A DNA stretch of 64,000 bases from Psychrobacter sp. FDAARGOS_221 (GTDB taxonomy: Bacteria > Pseudomonadota > Gammaproteobacteria > Pseudomonadales > Moraxellaceae). Both the position numbers and the translations under genes were made by a program. Position 1 is the stretch's first letter. Every line of letters begins with the position of its first letter. The DNA lies in contig NZ_NWFK02000001.1 of assembly GCF_002313155.2 (NCBI RefSeq), forward strand, positions 2,728,001 to 2,792,000, given 5' to 3'. This document shows, one piece after another, positions 46,333 to 54,948 of the stretch. Below the pieces are notes generated by a model. The model was given only the letters and a program-made list of their open reading frames with translations, did not search any database and was not told where the DNA came from.

Positions 46333-47307
46333 ATGGATACAATGCTAACCACCCCAATCACTGATAAATGTGCATGGCAGGGCAAGGATATTGCTGATAA
46401 AGACGATTGGATTATCAGATTAGACGCACATTTAATGGCTGTATTAGACAGTGCGTTAAAGACGATTGAGGCGAAAAATTTACACGCGCCAGACTTTGAA
46501 AAAAGCGATGTACCTATTGAAGATGATGCTTTTTTAAAGATGGTTAATGCGGTGTCTGAAGAATTAGAAAACGGCTATGGCTTTATTGTCATCAAAGGTC
46601 TTGATGTCTCGGTCTATAACGAGCAGCAGCTAACCGATATCTTTTATATTTTAGGTTTGTATTTAGGCGTGCCGGTTATTCAGAACAAAGAGCGCCAACT
46701 TTTAGGCTTTGTAGAAAATGTCGGCGATGTCAATGACAAGCAAACCCGAGTGTATCAGACCAATGAAAACCTACCGTTTCACGCAGATTTATCCGATGTG
46801 GTTGGATTGCTGTGTGTGCGTCAAGCAAAGACTGGCGGTGAGAGCAGTTTGGTGAGTTTTTCTGCAGTTTATAACACCATTTTAAAAGAATATCCTGAGT
46901 ACCTAGCTTATTACTATCATCCTGCTTACCTGAATCATTTGGGTAAAGATGGTCCCGGCCTGACGCCTATGTTTAGCTACTGGGATGGCAAGCTGGCGTG
47001 TCGCTATCTAAGAAAATACATCGAGACTGGCCATGAAATCATGGGTGTGCCCATGTCTCGAGTGCAAATTGATGCGTTAGATATCTTTGATGAAATCAGC
47101 CATCGTCCAGAGTACCGATTGGACATGATGCTTGAGCCAGGCGATATCCAGCTGTGTAATAACTATGTGGTGATGCATTCTAGACAGTCGTTCGAAGATT
47201 ATCCTGAAAAAGAGAAAAGACGTAAGTTGGTTAGATTGTGGCTAAAAGTGCCTAATGCCAGAACGCTTGCGCCAGATTTCCCAGGTAAAAATGGATACAC
47301 CTTGTAG
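46333..47307 (+). CDS. TauD/TfdA-family Fe(II)/2-oxoglutarate-dependent oxygenase
   Basis: Predicted 2-oxoglutarate-dependent dioxygenase, substrate unknown. The 324 residues carry the iron facial triad: FHADLSDVVGLLCVR (His150, Asp152) and VVMHSRQSFEDY (His282), and a 2-oxoglutarate-binding Arg in KLVRLWL (Arg301). The GGESSLVSFSAVYNTI segment is typical of the TfdA fold. GGAG lies 9 bp before the ATG. It resembles a widespread uncharacterised proteobacterial TauD-like group and not CsiD/GlaH glutarate hydroxylase, whose sequence differs. The divergent ddh gene and downstream lysine genes suggest an amino-acid-type substrate, unproven. Confidence 0.88.
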   Translation: MDTMLTTPITDKCAWQGKDIADKDDWIIRLDAHLMAVLDSALKTIEAKNLHAPDFEKSDVPIEDDAFLKMVNAVSEELENGYGFIVIKGLDVSVYNEQQLTDIFYILGLYLGVPVIQNKERQLLGFVENVGDVNDKQTRVYQTNENLPFHADLSDVVGLLCVRQAKTGGESSLVSFSAVYNTILKEYPEYLAYYYHPAYLNHLGKDGPGLTPMFSYWDGKLACRYLRKYIETGHEIMGVPMSRVQIDALDIFDEISHRPEYRLDMMLEPGDIQLCNNYVVMHSRQSFEDYPEKEKRRKLVRLWLKVPNARTLAPDFPGKNGYTL

Positions 47308-47381
47308 TCGTATGGATGACTGACAACTATAAAATCATACCTGCCGCAAACCCTAACCGCTTTAACCACAAGGACCCCTTT

Positions 47382-49097
47382 ATGAAACCTGTCTATCTTG
47401 CCCTAAGTTTATCTATCGCCGCTTTAATGGGATGTAGTAACAATGATGGCAATACAAATCCTGTATCTGCAAGCGACGGCGATAAGCCACAACAGGCCAG
47501 TGCGGATGATTCAAAGCAATATGAGCCTTGCGTCATACCAGAAGTAGAGGGTTATCAGCAAGTGGGCTGTCTGCGCGATGGACTGGCAGGTGTGATTGGC
47601 TTTAATGAAGCCGATCCATACACCATGAGTAATCGAGTGGGTTATATCGATGAAAATGGCAAAGTGATTATTCCTTTTGAATATGATGCGATTATGACTG
47701 GTGAGGGCGGGGAAGCCCTGACCTTTAATGACTTTTCTGAAGGGTTGGTCGCTGTTGTCAAAAATGATAAATACGGCTTTATTGATAGCAAAGGTGAAGT
47801 GGTTGTGCCGTTGCAATACGAATGGGCCAGCAATTTTTCAGATGGGCTGGCTGTGGTACGTGATAACGAGCTGTACGGTGCGATTGATAAAACCGGCAAA
47901 GTGGTTATCCCTATTGAGTATGCATCGCTCGGTGATTTTAATGATGGCTTTGCGGCGGCGGCACGTCCTGCCCAAGATATGAACTATCAATATGGTCTGA
48001 TTGACAAAGACAATAAAGAAGTCATTCCTTTTATGTATGAGCAAATGGGTCGCTTTAGTGAAGGCTTAGTGGCGGTACAAAAAGAAGGCAAGTGGGGCTA
48101 TGTCGATCCGTCGAATAAACCGGTTATTGCAATCGATTTGGATTATGAGGAAGTCAATGACTTCTCAAGTGGCTTAGCGGCTGTGTTTAGCTATAAAGAA
48201 AATAGCGACAACATGAAGTATGGTTATATTGATAAGACCGGTGAATTGGTCATTCCGATGAACTTCACCCGTATATTTTGGCAAGATTCTGAAGGCAAGA
48301 TTGACTTTAAAAATGGATACGCCATTGTCAATGGTGATGATGACGAAGAGTTTTGTATTGATACCAAAGGTGAAAAAGCGGAGTGCCCAGAAGGTATTGA
48401 TAGTACGCATTGGTATTCTGGCAATGATGAGTATGCTGCAGCAGATGTGATGGCTGAGGAACAAGTTGGTGCTGATACTGGAGCGGTAGATATCCATACT
48501 CAGCCGGTATTAGACACATTGAATAAAATGCGCAATGTTGATTGGACTTGGGATAACTTTGCTGCTTTACCGGATACAAAAGGGTTGGAGCAAGACTACG
48601 AAAATCCAAACAATTATAAAATGGTTCAAACAGTGGTTGAAGGTGACCCAGAGACCACGGTGACCTTCTATGGTAGTCAGCAGCGTCCCGAAGCGGCAGT
48701 CATTGAGACTCGACGTTGGGGTGGCGAAGATGCCTATGCAAGATTAGATACCTTATCAGGCAATGTGATATTAAGTAGTAACTGTAACTTTAAACAAGTA
48801 TCGGTTAGCGAAAAACATCAAGATCCAGATGGTAATGAGTATGAAGAAGGTGGTTATTTAGAATTTCAACAGACCTATCTATTACCTAAAGGTATGCAGG
48901 TCATAGGCGCCGCTCACAAAGATCTATACATGGCCAGCTTGCAGGCCAGCTCCTATGTTGTCACTGGATCTTATCAAGAGCAGGGTTATACTAAATCTAT
49001 TATTACGCCTAATAAAAATAAGCTCGGGCAGTATATGAATCACTATGGCTGGAATACTGATAAAAATGGTAATAATATCAGTTGTCGGGTGGATTAA
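47382..49097 (+). CDS. WG-repeat lipoprotein
   Basis: 571 residues from the ATG at 47382 (AAGGA upstream, 75 bp after the oxygenase gene); the longest frame starts 22 codons earlier but lacks this site. Signal peptide KPVYLALSLSIAALMGC ends in a lipobox-like site. Residues about 55-330 hold seven WG-type units (NRVGYIDENGKVIIPFEY, DKYGFIDSKGEVVVPLQY, ELYGAIDKTGKVVIPIEY, YQYGLIDKDNKEVIPFMY, GKWGYVDPSNKPVIAI, MKYGYIDKTGELVIPM), followed by an unrelated C-terminal domain of about 200 residues with two Cys. Function unknown; likely outer-membrane or periplasmic. Confidence 0.87.
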   Translation: MKPVYLALSLSIAALMGCSNNDGNTNPVSASDGDKPQQASADDSKQYEPCVIPEVEGYQQVGCLRDGLAGVIGFNEADPYTMSNRVGYIDENGKVIIPFEYDAIMTGEGGEALTFNDFSEGLVAVVKNDKYGFIDSKGEVVVPLQYEWASNFSDGLAVVRDNELYGAIDKTGKVVIPIEYASLGDFNDGFAAAARPAQDMNYQYGLIDKDNKEVIPFMYEQMGRFSEGLVAVQKEGKWGYVDPSNKPVIAIDLDYEEVNDFSSGLAAVFSYKENSDNMKYGYIDKTGELVIPMNFTRIFWQDSEGKIDFKNGYAIVNGDDDEEFCIDTKGEKAECPEGIDSTHWYSGNDEYAAADVMAEEQVGADTGAVDIHTQPVLDTLNKMRNVDWTWDNFAALPDTKGLEQDYENPNNYKMVQTVVEGDPETTVTFYGSQQRPEAAVIETRRWGGEDAYARLDTLSGNVILSSNCNFKQVSVSEKHQDPDGNEYEEGGYLEFQQTYLLPKGMQVIGAAHKDLYMASLQASSYVVTGSYQEQGYTKSIITPNKNKLGQYMNHYGWNTDKNGNNISCRVD

Positions 49098-49180
49098 TAG
49101 CAGCGCTGCTGTAACTTGCCCATTTAAACCAGGACTTAGCTTCAACTCGGAAGAAGCGCTTATAAAGACGTATTAATGGA

Positions 49181-50116
49181 ATGAAACAACCTGTGGATTC
49201 TCTTAGATTTAGAAAGTACCCCTCAACAACTGCGCTGCAATGCTTTGAAGCGGCAGCGCGGTTGCTTAGCTTTACTGGGGCTGCCCAAGAGCTGTATATG
49301 ACTCAAAGTGCGGTGAGTAAGCAAGTCGCTCAGCTCGAGGATATGCTCAATATTTCCTTGTTTTATAGAACTTCTCAGCGTATCTCTTTAACGCCGGCAG
49401 GTAAGCGTTATTATCTAGAAGTGTTTAATATTTTAAGCTCTATTGAAAGCGCTACTGTCTCATTGATGTCACATGTGGATAACGGAGAGACGTTAAAGTT
49501 ATCCGCACATCCTACCTTTTGTGCGCGCTGGCTGATTCCTGCGTTAGCCGGATTTAATGACGAATATCCTTCGATTAATTTAGATATCAGAGAACAAGAA
49601 GGGCCGTTTTTTAATGAGGACCATGATATAGATGTCGCTTTTTTATATGGCGATGGGGTCTGGACTGGCATGGAGTCGGTCAAGTTGTTAGAAGAATATT
49701 GCATCGCTGTCTGCAGTCCTGATTATTATGATAAGCACATCAAGGCAGTAGATACTGAGGATAACCACAAGCTGGCAGGTTGTACCTTGTTACACCTGAA
49801 TTCACGACTGAGTGCTTGGTACGATTACTTTAAGCAGCAACAGCTTCATGTGGAAGGCACCTTTGTGGGGCCAAGATTTGATACCTTCCATTCCTGCATT
49901 TCAGCAGCCTTGTTAGGCTATGGTGTGGCGCTGGTACCACGGATTCTGGTAACCCCAGAGATTAACAGCGGGGCATTGATACAAGCCGATGATTATTATG
50001 CCAAAACCAAAAGTGCTTATTACATTACTTATCCGCTGACTTTGGGCAATAGTCAAAAAGTTCGGGCAGTCATTAAGTGGGTATTTGAGTATATGGACCG
50101 AATTAATAGAAATTAA
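49181..50116 (+). CDS. LysR-family regulator (GcvA-like), probably of the pipecolate/lysine genes
   Basis: 311 residues: an N-terminal winged helix (STTALQCFEAAARLLSFTGAAQELYMTQSAVSKQVAQLEDML) and an effector domain with the GcvA-type LRLSAHPTFCARWLIPAL-like region. It lies just upstream of, and in the same direction as, the aminotransferase-to-oxidase block (128 bp gap), so it is the natural candidate regulator. The inducer could be pipecolate, lysine or 2-aminoadipate; not shown by sequence. Confidence 0.9.
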   Translation: MKQPVDSLRFRKYPSTTALQCFEAAARLLSFTGAAQELYMTQSAVSKQVAQLEDMLNISLFYRTSQRISLTPAGKRYYLEVFNILSSIESATVSLMSHVDNGETLKLSAHPTFCARWLIPALAGFNDEYPSINLDIREQEGPFFNEDHDIDVAFLYGDGVWTGMESVKLLEEYCIAVCSPDYYDKHIKAVDTEDNHKLAGCTLLHLNSRLSAWYDYFKQQQLHVEGTFVGPRFDTFHSCISAALLGYGVALVPRILVTPEINSGALIQADDYYAKTKSAYYITYPLTLGNSQKVRAVIKWVFEYMDRINRN

Positions 50117-50244
50117 AACCAGTTCTATCAATGATTTAAATGCTGCCATAAAAAAAGGAATAGTTGCTCAACTTTTATTCGTTTGCCTGTTATTCGTGCT
50201 TTTGGTGAAATGAACGTATCAATCATGGAAGATATGAGACGTTT

Positions 50245-51519
50245 ATGACCAACTTATACAATGTGACCGATGCCTTTGCTATGGTGCATCCGCTCACCCT
50301 CATCAAAGGAAAAAACGCAGTCGTTTGGGATAAGGACGATAAGCGCTACATTGATTTTGTTGGCGGTATTGGTGTTTTAAACTTTGGCCATTGTCATCCT
50401 AAAATTGTTGATGCCATTCATCAGCAAGCCAGCAACCTTATTCACTATGCTTACAATGCCGCCGGTCATCAGCCGTATCAAACGCTGATGCCACGGCTTT
50501 GTGAGCTCATTCCTATAAATAGTCCTCTATCAGGCATGTTCACCAACTGCGGTGCAGAAGCCACAGAGAATGCCCTAAAAATCACTCGTATCAAAACCGG
50601 ACGCGTTGGGGTTATTGCCTTTGACGGCGGTTTTCATGGGCGCACTTTGGCCGCGGTGAACCTTAATGGCAAAGTCGCTCCTTACAAAACGGGTCTCGGT
50701 CCTCTAGCCGGTAGCGTATATCACATTCCTTTTCCAAGCCCAGATAATGGCATCAGCGATCAGCAAGCCATTGAGGCATTAGATCGTATTGGTACGGTCG
50801 AAACCGATATAAATAATATCGGAGCCATCATCATGGAGCCGGTGCAGGGCGAGGGCGGTTTTCAGATGATGTCCAAAGGCTTTGCGCAATACTTACGAGC
50901 CTTCTGCGATAAGCATGGCATTTTGCTGATTATGGATGAAATTCAATCCGGCTTTGGTCGCACTGGCACACCGTTTGCCTTTACTCATTTAGAGATTGAG
51001 CCTGATCTTATTTTACTGGGAAAGAGTATTGCTGGCGGTCTACCTTTGGGTGCGGTTATTGGTAAAGATTCGGTTATGAATGGACTGCCTAAAGGCAGTT
51101 TGGGCGGGACTTATTCGGGCAGCCCTGTGGCCTGTGCGGCAGCCAATGCCACGTTAGATATTATGGAGGAAGGGTCAGTTTGGGAATCTGCCAAAGCGTA
51201 TGAGCAAACGTTAGTCAGCAACTTTGAGAGTTGGAAAGCTGAAGGCGTGTCTAACTGGCTACACAAACTAACCGGCATTGGTGCAATGCGTGGGATTGAA
51301 CTGCGTCATCCAAAACACGGCACCTCACCTGAGATTATGACCAAAATATTATCAGAAGCTCGTGATAAGGGCCTACTGCTGATGCCAAGTGGTAAATATC
51401 GCCACATTATCCGTTTATTGCCGCCTTTGACCATTGAGCCTGAACTATTACAACAAGGACTGGATATCTTAAAACAAGTGCTCAGCGCTCTACCTGATGA
51501 GTTGGCAGAAGTTTCATAA
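50245..51519 (+). CDS. Class III aminotransferase, probably 2-aminoadipate (or GABA) aminotransferase
   Basis: PLP-dependent enzyme of 424 residues in the GabT class. Visible motifs: GGIGVLNFGHCHPKIVDAI, FTNCGAEATENALKIT, FDGGFHGRTLAAV, IMEPVQGEGGF, LIMDEIQSGFGRTG and the PLP lysine in LLGKSIAGGLPLGAV. Sequence alone fits 4-aminobutyrate aminotransferase, but its place directly before the 2-oxoadipate decarboxylase gene, as for the Pseudomonas PP_4108-type enzyme, argues for 2-aminoadipate to 2-oxoadipate. It is 73 bp upstream of the next gene. Confidence 0.88.
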   Translation: MTNLYNVTDAFAMVHPLTLIKGKNAVVWDKDDKRYIDFVGGIGVLNFGHCHPKIVDAIHQQASNLIHYAYNAAGHQPYQTLMPRLCELIPINSPLSGMFTNCGAEATENALKITRIKTGRVGVIAFDGGFHGRTLAAVNLNGKVAPYKTGLGPLAGSVYHIPFPSPDNGISDQQAIEALDRIGTVETDINNIGAIIMEPVQGEGGFQMMSKGFAQYLRAFCDKHGILLIMDEIQSGFGRTGTPFAFTHLEIEPDLILLGKSIAGGLPLGAVIGKDSVMNGLPKGSLGGTYSGSPVACAAANATLDIMEEGSVWESAKAYEQTLVSNFESWKAEGVSNWLHKLTGIGAMRGIELRHPKHGTSPEIMTKILSEARDKGLLLMPSGKYRHIIRLLPPLTIEPELLQQGLDILKQVLSALPDELAEVS

Positions 51520-51592
51520 GGCGCCAATCAAGATATAAAATCAAATAAAAAATTCAAACAACACACTAAGTTAAACCATTAAGGTGACCATT

Positions 51593-52981
51593 ATGACAGT
51601 AGTAGACTTTATGAAAACCGATGAGATTCGACATCAGTTCTCCCAAGCCATGTCGACGATGTACCAAAAGGAAGTGCCTTTATATACCGAGCTAATAGAG
51701 CTGGTCAATGAGGTTAATGAGTCGGTGATGCAGCAGCAACCTGAGATTAAGCAGCAGCTGATCAATACCGGTGAATTAGACAGATTGGGGGCAGAAAGAC
51801 ATGGCGCAATTCGCTTAGGTACGGCTGAAGAGCTTGAAACCATGCGCCGTTTGTTTGCAGTGATGGGCATGTTTCCAGTCGGCTACTATGATTTAACACC
51901 AGCAGGCGTGCCGGTGCATTCTACAGCGTTTCGTGCGGTGAGTACCGAAGCCTTAAATATCAGTCCGTTTCGAGTGTTTACTTCTCTTCTGAGATTAGAG
52001 CTGATTGAAGATGAATCGCTACGTAGTAAAGCTAAGCAAGCACTAGAGAATAGAAATATCTTTACTGATAGAGCGATAGAGCTGATTGAAACGTTTGAAA
52101 AGCAGGGCGGTCTAACCTCAGAGCAGGGTGAAGAGTTTGTGCGTGAGGCGCTAGAGACGTTCCGCTGGCATGAAACCTCGCCAATTAGTAAGTCGCTATA
52201 TGATCAGCTATTAAGCCAGCACGGCTTGATTGCCGATATTGTTGGCTTTAAAGGTCCGCATATTAACCATCTAACGCCCAGAACCTTAGATATTGATTCG
52301 GTTCAAAAAGGCATGAGTCAGCGTAATATTCCGCCCAAAGATATTATCGAAGGTCCGCCACGCCGTAATTGCCCGATTCTACTGCGTCAAACCAGCTTTA
52401 AGGCGTTAGAAGAGGCGGTTAATTTTACAGGAGAGGCAGGAGAAACTGTCGCTGGGACTCATACTGCCCGCTTTGGTGAGATTGAGCAGCGCGGTGTTGC
52501 ACTAACTCCAAAAGGCCGTGCTTTATATGACCAGCTACTAAATGCGGCGCGTGCCAAGCTTGGTGCGACACCAAACGCCAGTAATGCAGATCAATATTAT
52601 CAGCTACTTTCGCAAGAGTTTGAGGCCTTTCCAGATGACTATCAAAGCTTGCATGAGCAGGACTTGGCGTATTTTTATTATCAATTAAATGAAGACGCAG
52701 ACACAGATTCTGTATCAACGCAGCAGGCTAACGAGCTTGTTAATCAAGGCGTGTTACGTATAGAGCCGATTGTTTATGAAGACTTCTTACCGGTGAGTGC
52801 AGCGGGCATCTTCCAATCGAATTTAAAAGAAGATAAGCAAAGCAGTTACCAAGGCAATTCAAACCAAGCTGACTTTGAAAAAGCTTTGGGTAGACCTGTT
52901 TATGATGAGCTTGAGCTGTATCGTAAACTTCAAGAGCAAAGTTTGGAGCGTTGTTTAGACACGCTACAACGTGTTAGCTAG
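51593..52981 (+). CDS. hglS: 2-Oxoadipate dioxygenase/decarboxylase (DUF1338, HglS-like)
   Basis: Iron enzyme that turns 2-oxoadipate into D-2-hydroxyglutarate with loss of CO2. With the ATG at 51593 (AAGGTGA upstream; a GTG three codons earlier is less likely) the residues reported as essential in the P. putida enzyme fall in register: His70 and Arg74 in ERHGAIRLGT, His226 in GPHINHLTPR and a Glu at 296-298 in RFGEIEQRG. The 462-residue length matches the family. It stands between a 2-aminoadipate-type aminotransferase and the piperideine-6-carboxylate dehydrogenase, giving a coherent pathway. Confidence 0.92.
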   Translation: MTVVDFMKTDEIRHQFSQAMSTMYQKEVPLYTELIELVNEVNESVMQQQPEIKQQLINTGELDRLGAERHGAIRLGTAEELETMRRLFAVMGMFPVGYYDLTPAGVPVHSTAFRAVSTEALNISPFRVFTSLLRLELIEDESLRSKAKQALENRNIFTDRAIELIETFEKQGGLTSEQGEEFVREALETFRWHETSPISKSLYDQLLSQHGLIADIVGFKGPHINHLTPRTLDIDSVQKGMSQRNIPPKDIIEGPPRRNCPILLRQTSFKALEEAVNFTGEAGETVAGTHTARFGEIEQRGVALTPKGRALYDQLLNAARAKLGATPNASNADQYYQLLSQEFEAFPDDYQSLHEQDLAYFYYQLNEDADTDSVSTQQANELVNQGVLRIEPIVYEDFLPVSAAGIFQSNLKEDKQSSYQGNSNQADFEKALGRPVYDELELYRKLQEQSLERCLDTLQRVS

Positions 52982-53057
52982 GCGTTTTACTCAGACTCAT
53001 AAGTTATTAGTTAAGCTATTTATAGGGTCTGATTTAGTTATTCTTAAGTGTTTTAAA

Positions 53058-53080
53058 TGCCATTCCAAAAGGGAATGGCA
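53058..53080 (+). terminator. Hairpin after hglS
   Basis: Arms TGCCATTCC / GGAATGGCA with a 5-nt loop, about 75 bp past the hglS stop; a T-rich stretch (AAAATTTTTATTTTG) follows within 8 bp. Likely terminator or attenuator between hglS and amaB. Confidence 0.65.
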
Positions 53081-53171
53081 GCAAGAAAATTTTTATTTTG
53101 CAACCCAGCGGTGAGTTGGGTAGATTGATAGTGTGCAAAGGAATTCAATTATAATTAACGAAGGAGCAGTT

Positions 53172-54662
53172 ATGATTAAGCAATACATGTCAGCTATGGG
53201 CGTTGAAGAGAGCCTATATCAAAATGGTAACTTTGAAGTAAAGACCCCAATTGATGGGTCAGTTATCGGTAAAGTTACCCTTCATCAAGTCTCTGATGTA
53301 GAGACTCAAGTTTCAAATGCCAAAAAAGCGTTCAAAGAATGGCGCACTGTGCCTGCTCCAAAACGAGGCGAATTAATTCGTCTATTGGGTGAAGTGCTGC
53401 GTGAGCATAAAGAAGATTTGGGCGCATTGGTTTCTTATGAAGCCGGTAAAATCAAAGAAGAGGGCCTAGGTGAAGTTCAAGAGATGATTGATATCTGTGA
53501 CTTCGCAGTGGGTCTGTCGCGTCAGCTATATGGTCTAACCATCGCCTCAGAGCGCCCAGGTCACCACATGCGTGAGACTTGGCATCCGCTAGGAGTTATT
53601 GGTGTGATTTCAGCATTTAACTTCCCAGTTGCGGTTTGGTCATGGAATACAGCGCTGGCTATCGTCTGTGGTAACCCAGTCATCTGGAAACCTTCAGAGA
53701 AAACACCGCTAACTGCGCTGGCTTGCCAAGCCTTATTTGAAAAAGCACTGGCTAAATTTGAGGGTGCACCAGAGCATCTATCACAAGTACTTTTAGGTGA
53801 AGCAGAGGTAGGTAATGCGTTGGTTGAGAACAAAGGTGTGGCCTTAATTAGCGCAACTGGTAGTACCCGAATGGGTCAAATCGTGGGTCCAAAAGTGGCC
53901 AATCGTTTTGGTAAGTCGTTACTAGAGCTGGGCGGTAACAACGCCATGATTCTAACGCCAAGTGCCGACTTAGAGCTTGCTCTACGGGGTATTTTATTCT
54001 CAGCTGTGGGTACCGCAGGTCAGCGCTGTACGACACTGCGCCGCCTGATTGTGCATGAGTCAGTAAAAGATGAAATCCTACCACGCGTCAAAGCCGCTTA
54101 TGAAAATGTCAGCATCGGTCATCCGCTTGAAGGCAACCTAGTAGGTCCTCTAATTGACCAAGACAGCTTCGATAACATGCAAAAATCGCTTGATAATGCC
54201 AAGAAATCTGGCGGTAAAGTCACGGGCGGTAAGCGTGTGTTAGATAGTGAATATCCGGAAGCGTATTACGTGAAGCCTGCCATTGTCGAAATGGATGAGC
54301 AAAACGATGTAGTCCGCAACGAGACGTTCGCACCTATCTTATACGTGATGACTTACAAAGACTTTGATGAAGCACTAGAGATGCAAAACGATGTGCCACA
54401 AGGCCTATCTTCTTGTATCTTCACCAATGACATCCGTGAAGCAGAGCAGTTCTTAAGCGACTGTGGTAGTGACTGTGGTATTGCCAACGTTAACATTGGT
54501 ACCAGTGGTGCTGAAATTGGTGGTGCCTTCGGTGGTGAAAAAGAAACCGGCGGTGGTCGTGAATCAGGCTCAGATGCTTGGAAAAACTACATGCGTCGTC
54601 AGACCAACACCATCAACTACTCAACTGAGCTGCCGTTAGCTCAAGGTATTAACTTTAACTAG
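53172..54662 (+). CDS. amaB: L-piperideine-6-carboxylate (2-aminoadipate semialdehyde) dehydrogenase
   Basis: Aldehyde dehydrogenase of the ALDH7 type, 496 residues from the ATG at 53172, which has GAAGGAG 7 bp upstream (the longer frame, 13 codons more, lacks such a site). Motifs: VISAFNFPVAVWSWNTALA, GNPVIWKPSEKTPLTA, GSTRMGQIVGPKVA, LELGGNNAMI (catalytic Glu) and VGTAGQRCTTLRRL (catalytic Cys). The AGQRCTTLRRL motif and C-terminal GGAFGGEKETGGGRESGSDAWK are typical of ALDH7/AmaB. It makes 2-aminoadipate from piperideine-6-carboxylate, the product of the AmaA-like oxidase encoded at 56439. Confidence 0.93.
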   Translation: MIKQYMSAMGVEESLYQNGNFEVKTPIDGSVIGKVTLHQVSDVETQVSNAKKAFKEWRTVPAPKRGELIRLLGEVLREHKEDLGALVSYEAGKIKEEGLGEVQEMIDICDFAVGLSRQLYGLTIASERPGHHMRETWHPLGVIGVISAFNFPVAVWSWNTALAIVCGNPVIWKPSEKTPLTALACQALFEKALAKFEGAPEHLSQVLLGEAEVGNALVENKGVALISATGSTRMGQIVGPKVANRFGKSLLELGGNNAMILTPSADLELALRGILFSAVGTAGQRCTTLRRLIVHESVKDEILPRVKAAYENVSIGHPLEGNLVGPLIDQDSFDNMQKSLDNAKKSGGKVTGGKRVLDSEYPEAYYVKPAIVEMDEQNDVVRNETFAPILYVMTYKDFDEALEMQNDVPQGLSSCIFTNDIREAEQFLSDCGSDCGIANVNIGTSGAEIGGAFGGEKETGGGRESGSDAWKNYMRRQTNTINYSTELPLAQGINFN

Positions 54663-54948
54663 AGTTTTTAAGTTAGTCTTCAGTTCTGATGCGCTTCTAA
54701 GCGGCTTATTTTCTAAAACCTTTTCCAAAACCTTTTATAAAAGGGTTTGGAAGTAGGTCTGCTTAGAAGGCATCCCAAGTTCGTTCATTTGTTAGATAAG
54801 TGTTTTGTGGGCAATAAGGTTTATTGCCCCTCATTAAGTGACTGTCAATTATTAACTATAATTAAATCTGTATATTAATAAGAATTTATAGTTTATTGGT
54901 GGTTTAAGCCAAGGATATGGCAAATATTACTATGGATAGGTAAATATT
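54663..54948. other. Intergenic region amaB / nhaC
   Basis: About 285 bp with an imperfect hairpin at 54723-54752 (TTCCAAAACCTTTTATAAAAGGGTTTGGAA) lacking a T-tail, followed by an AT-rich stretch likely to carry a promoter for the transporter/oxidase pair. Confidence 0.5.

Noticed and set aside
46333..47307. CsiD/GlaH glutarate hydroxylase as the identity of the TauD-like gene
   Set aside because: The sequence around the iron ligands and the N-terminal half do not resemble CsiD, and no lhgO or davT/davD genes accompany it.
49098..50244. Lysine riboswitch near the lysine/pipecolate genes
   Set aside because: The leader regions are short (under 150 bp where untranslated) and show no conserved L-box helices; regulation by the LysR protein is simpler.
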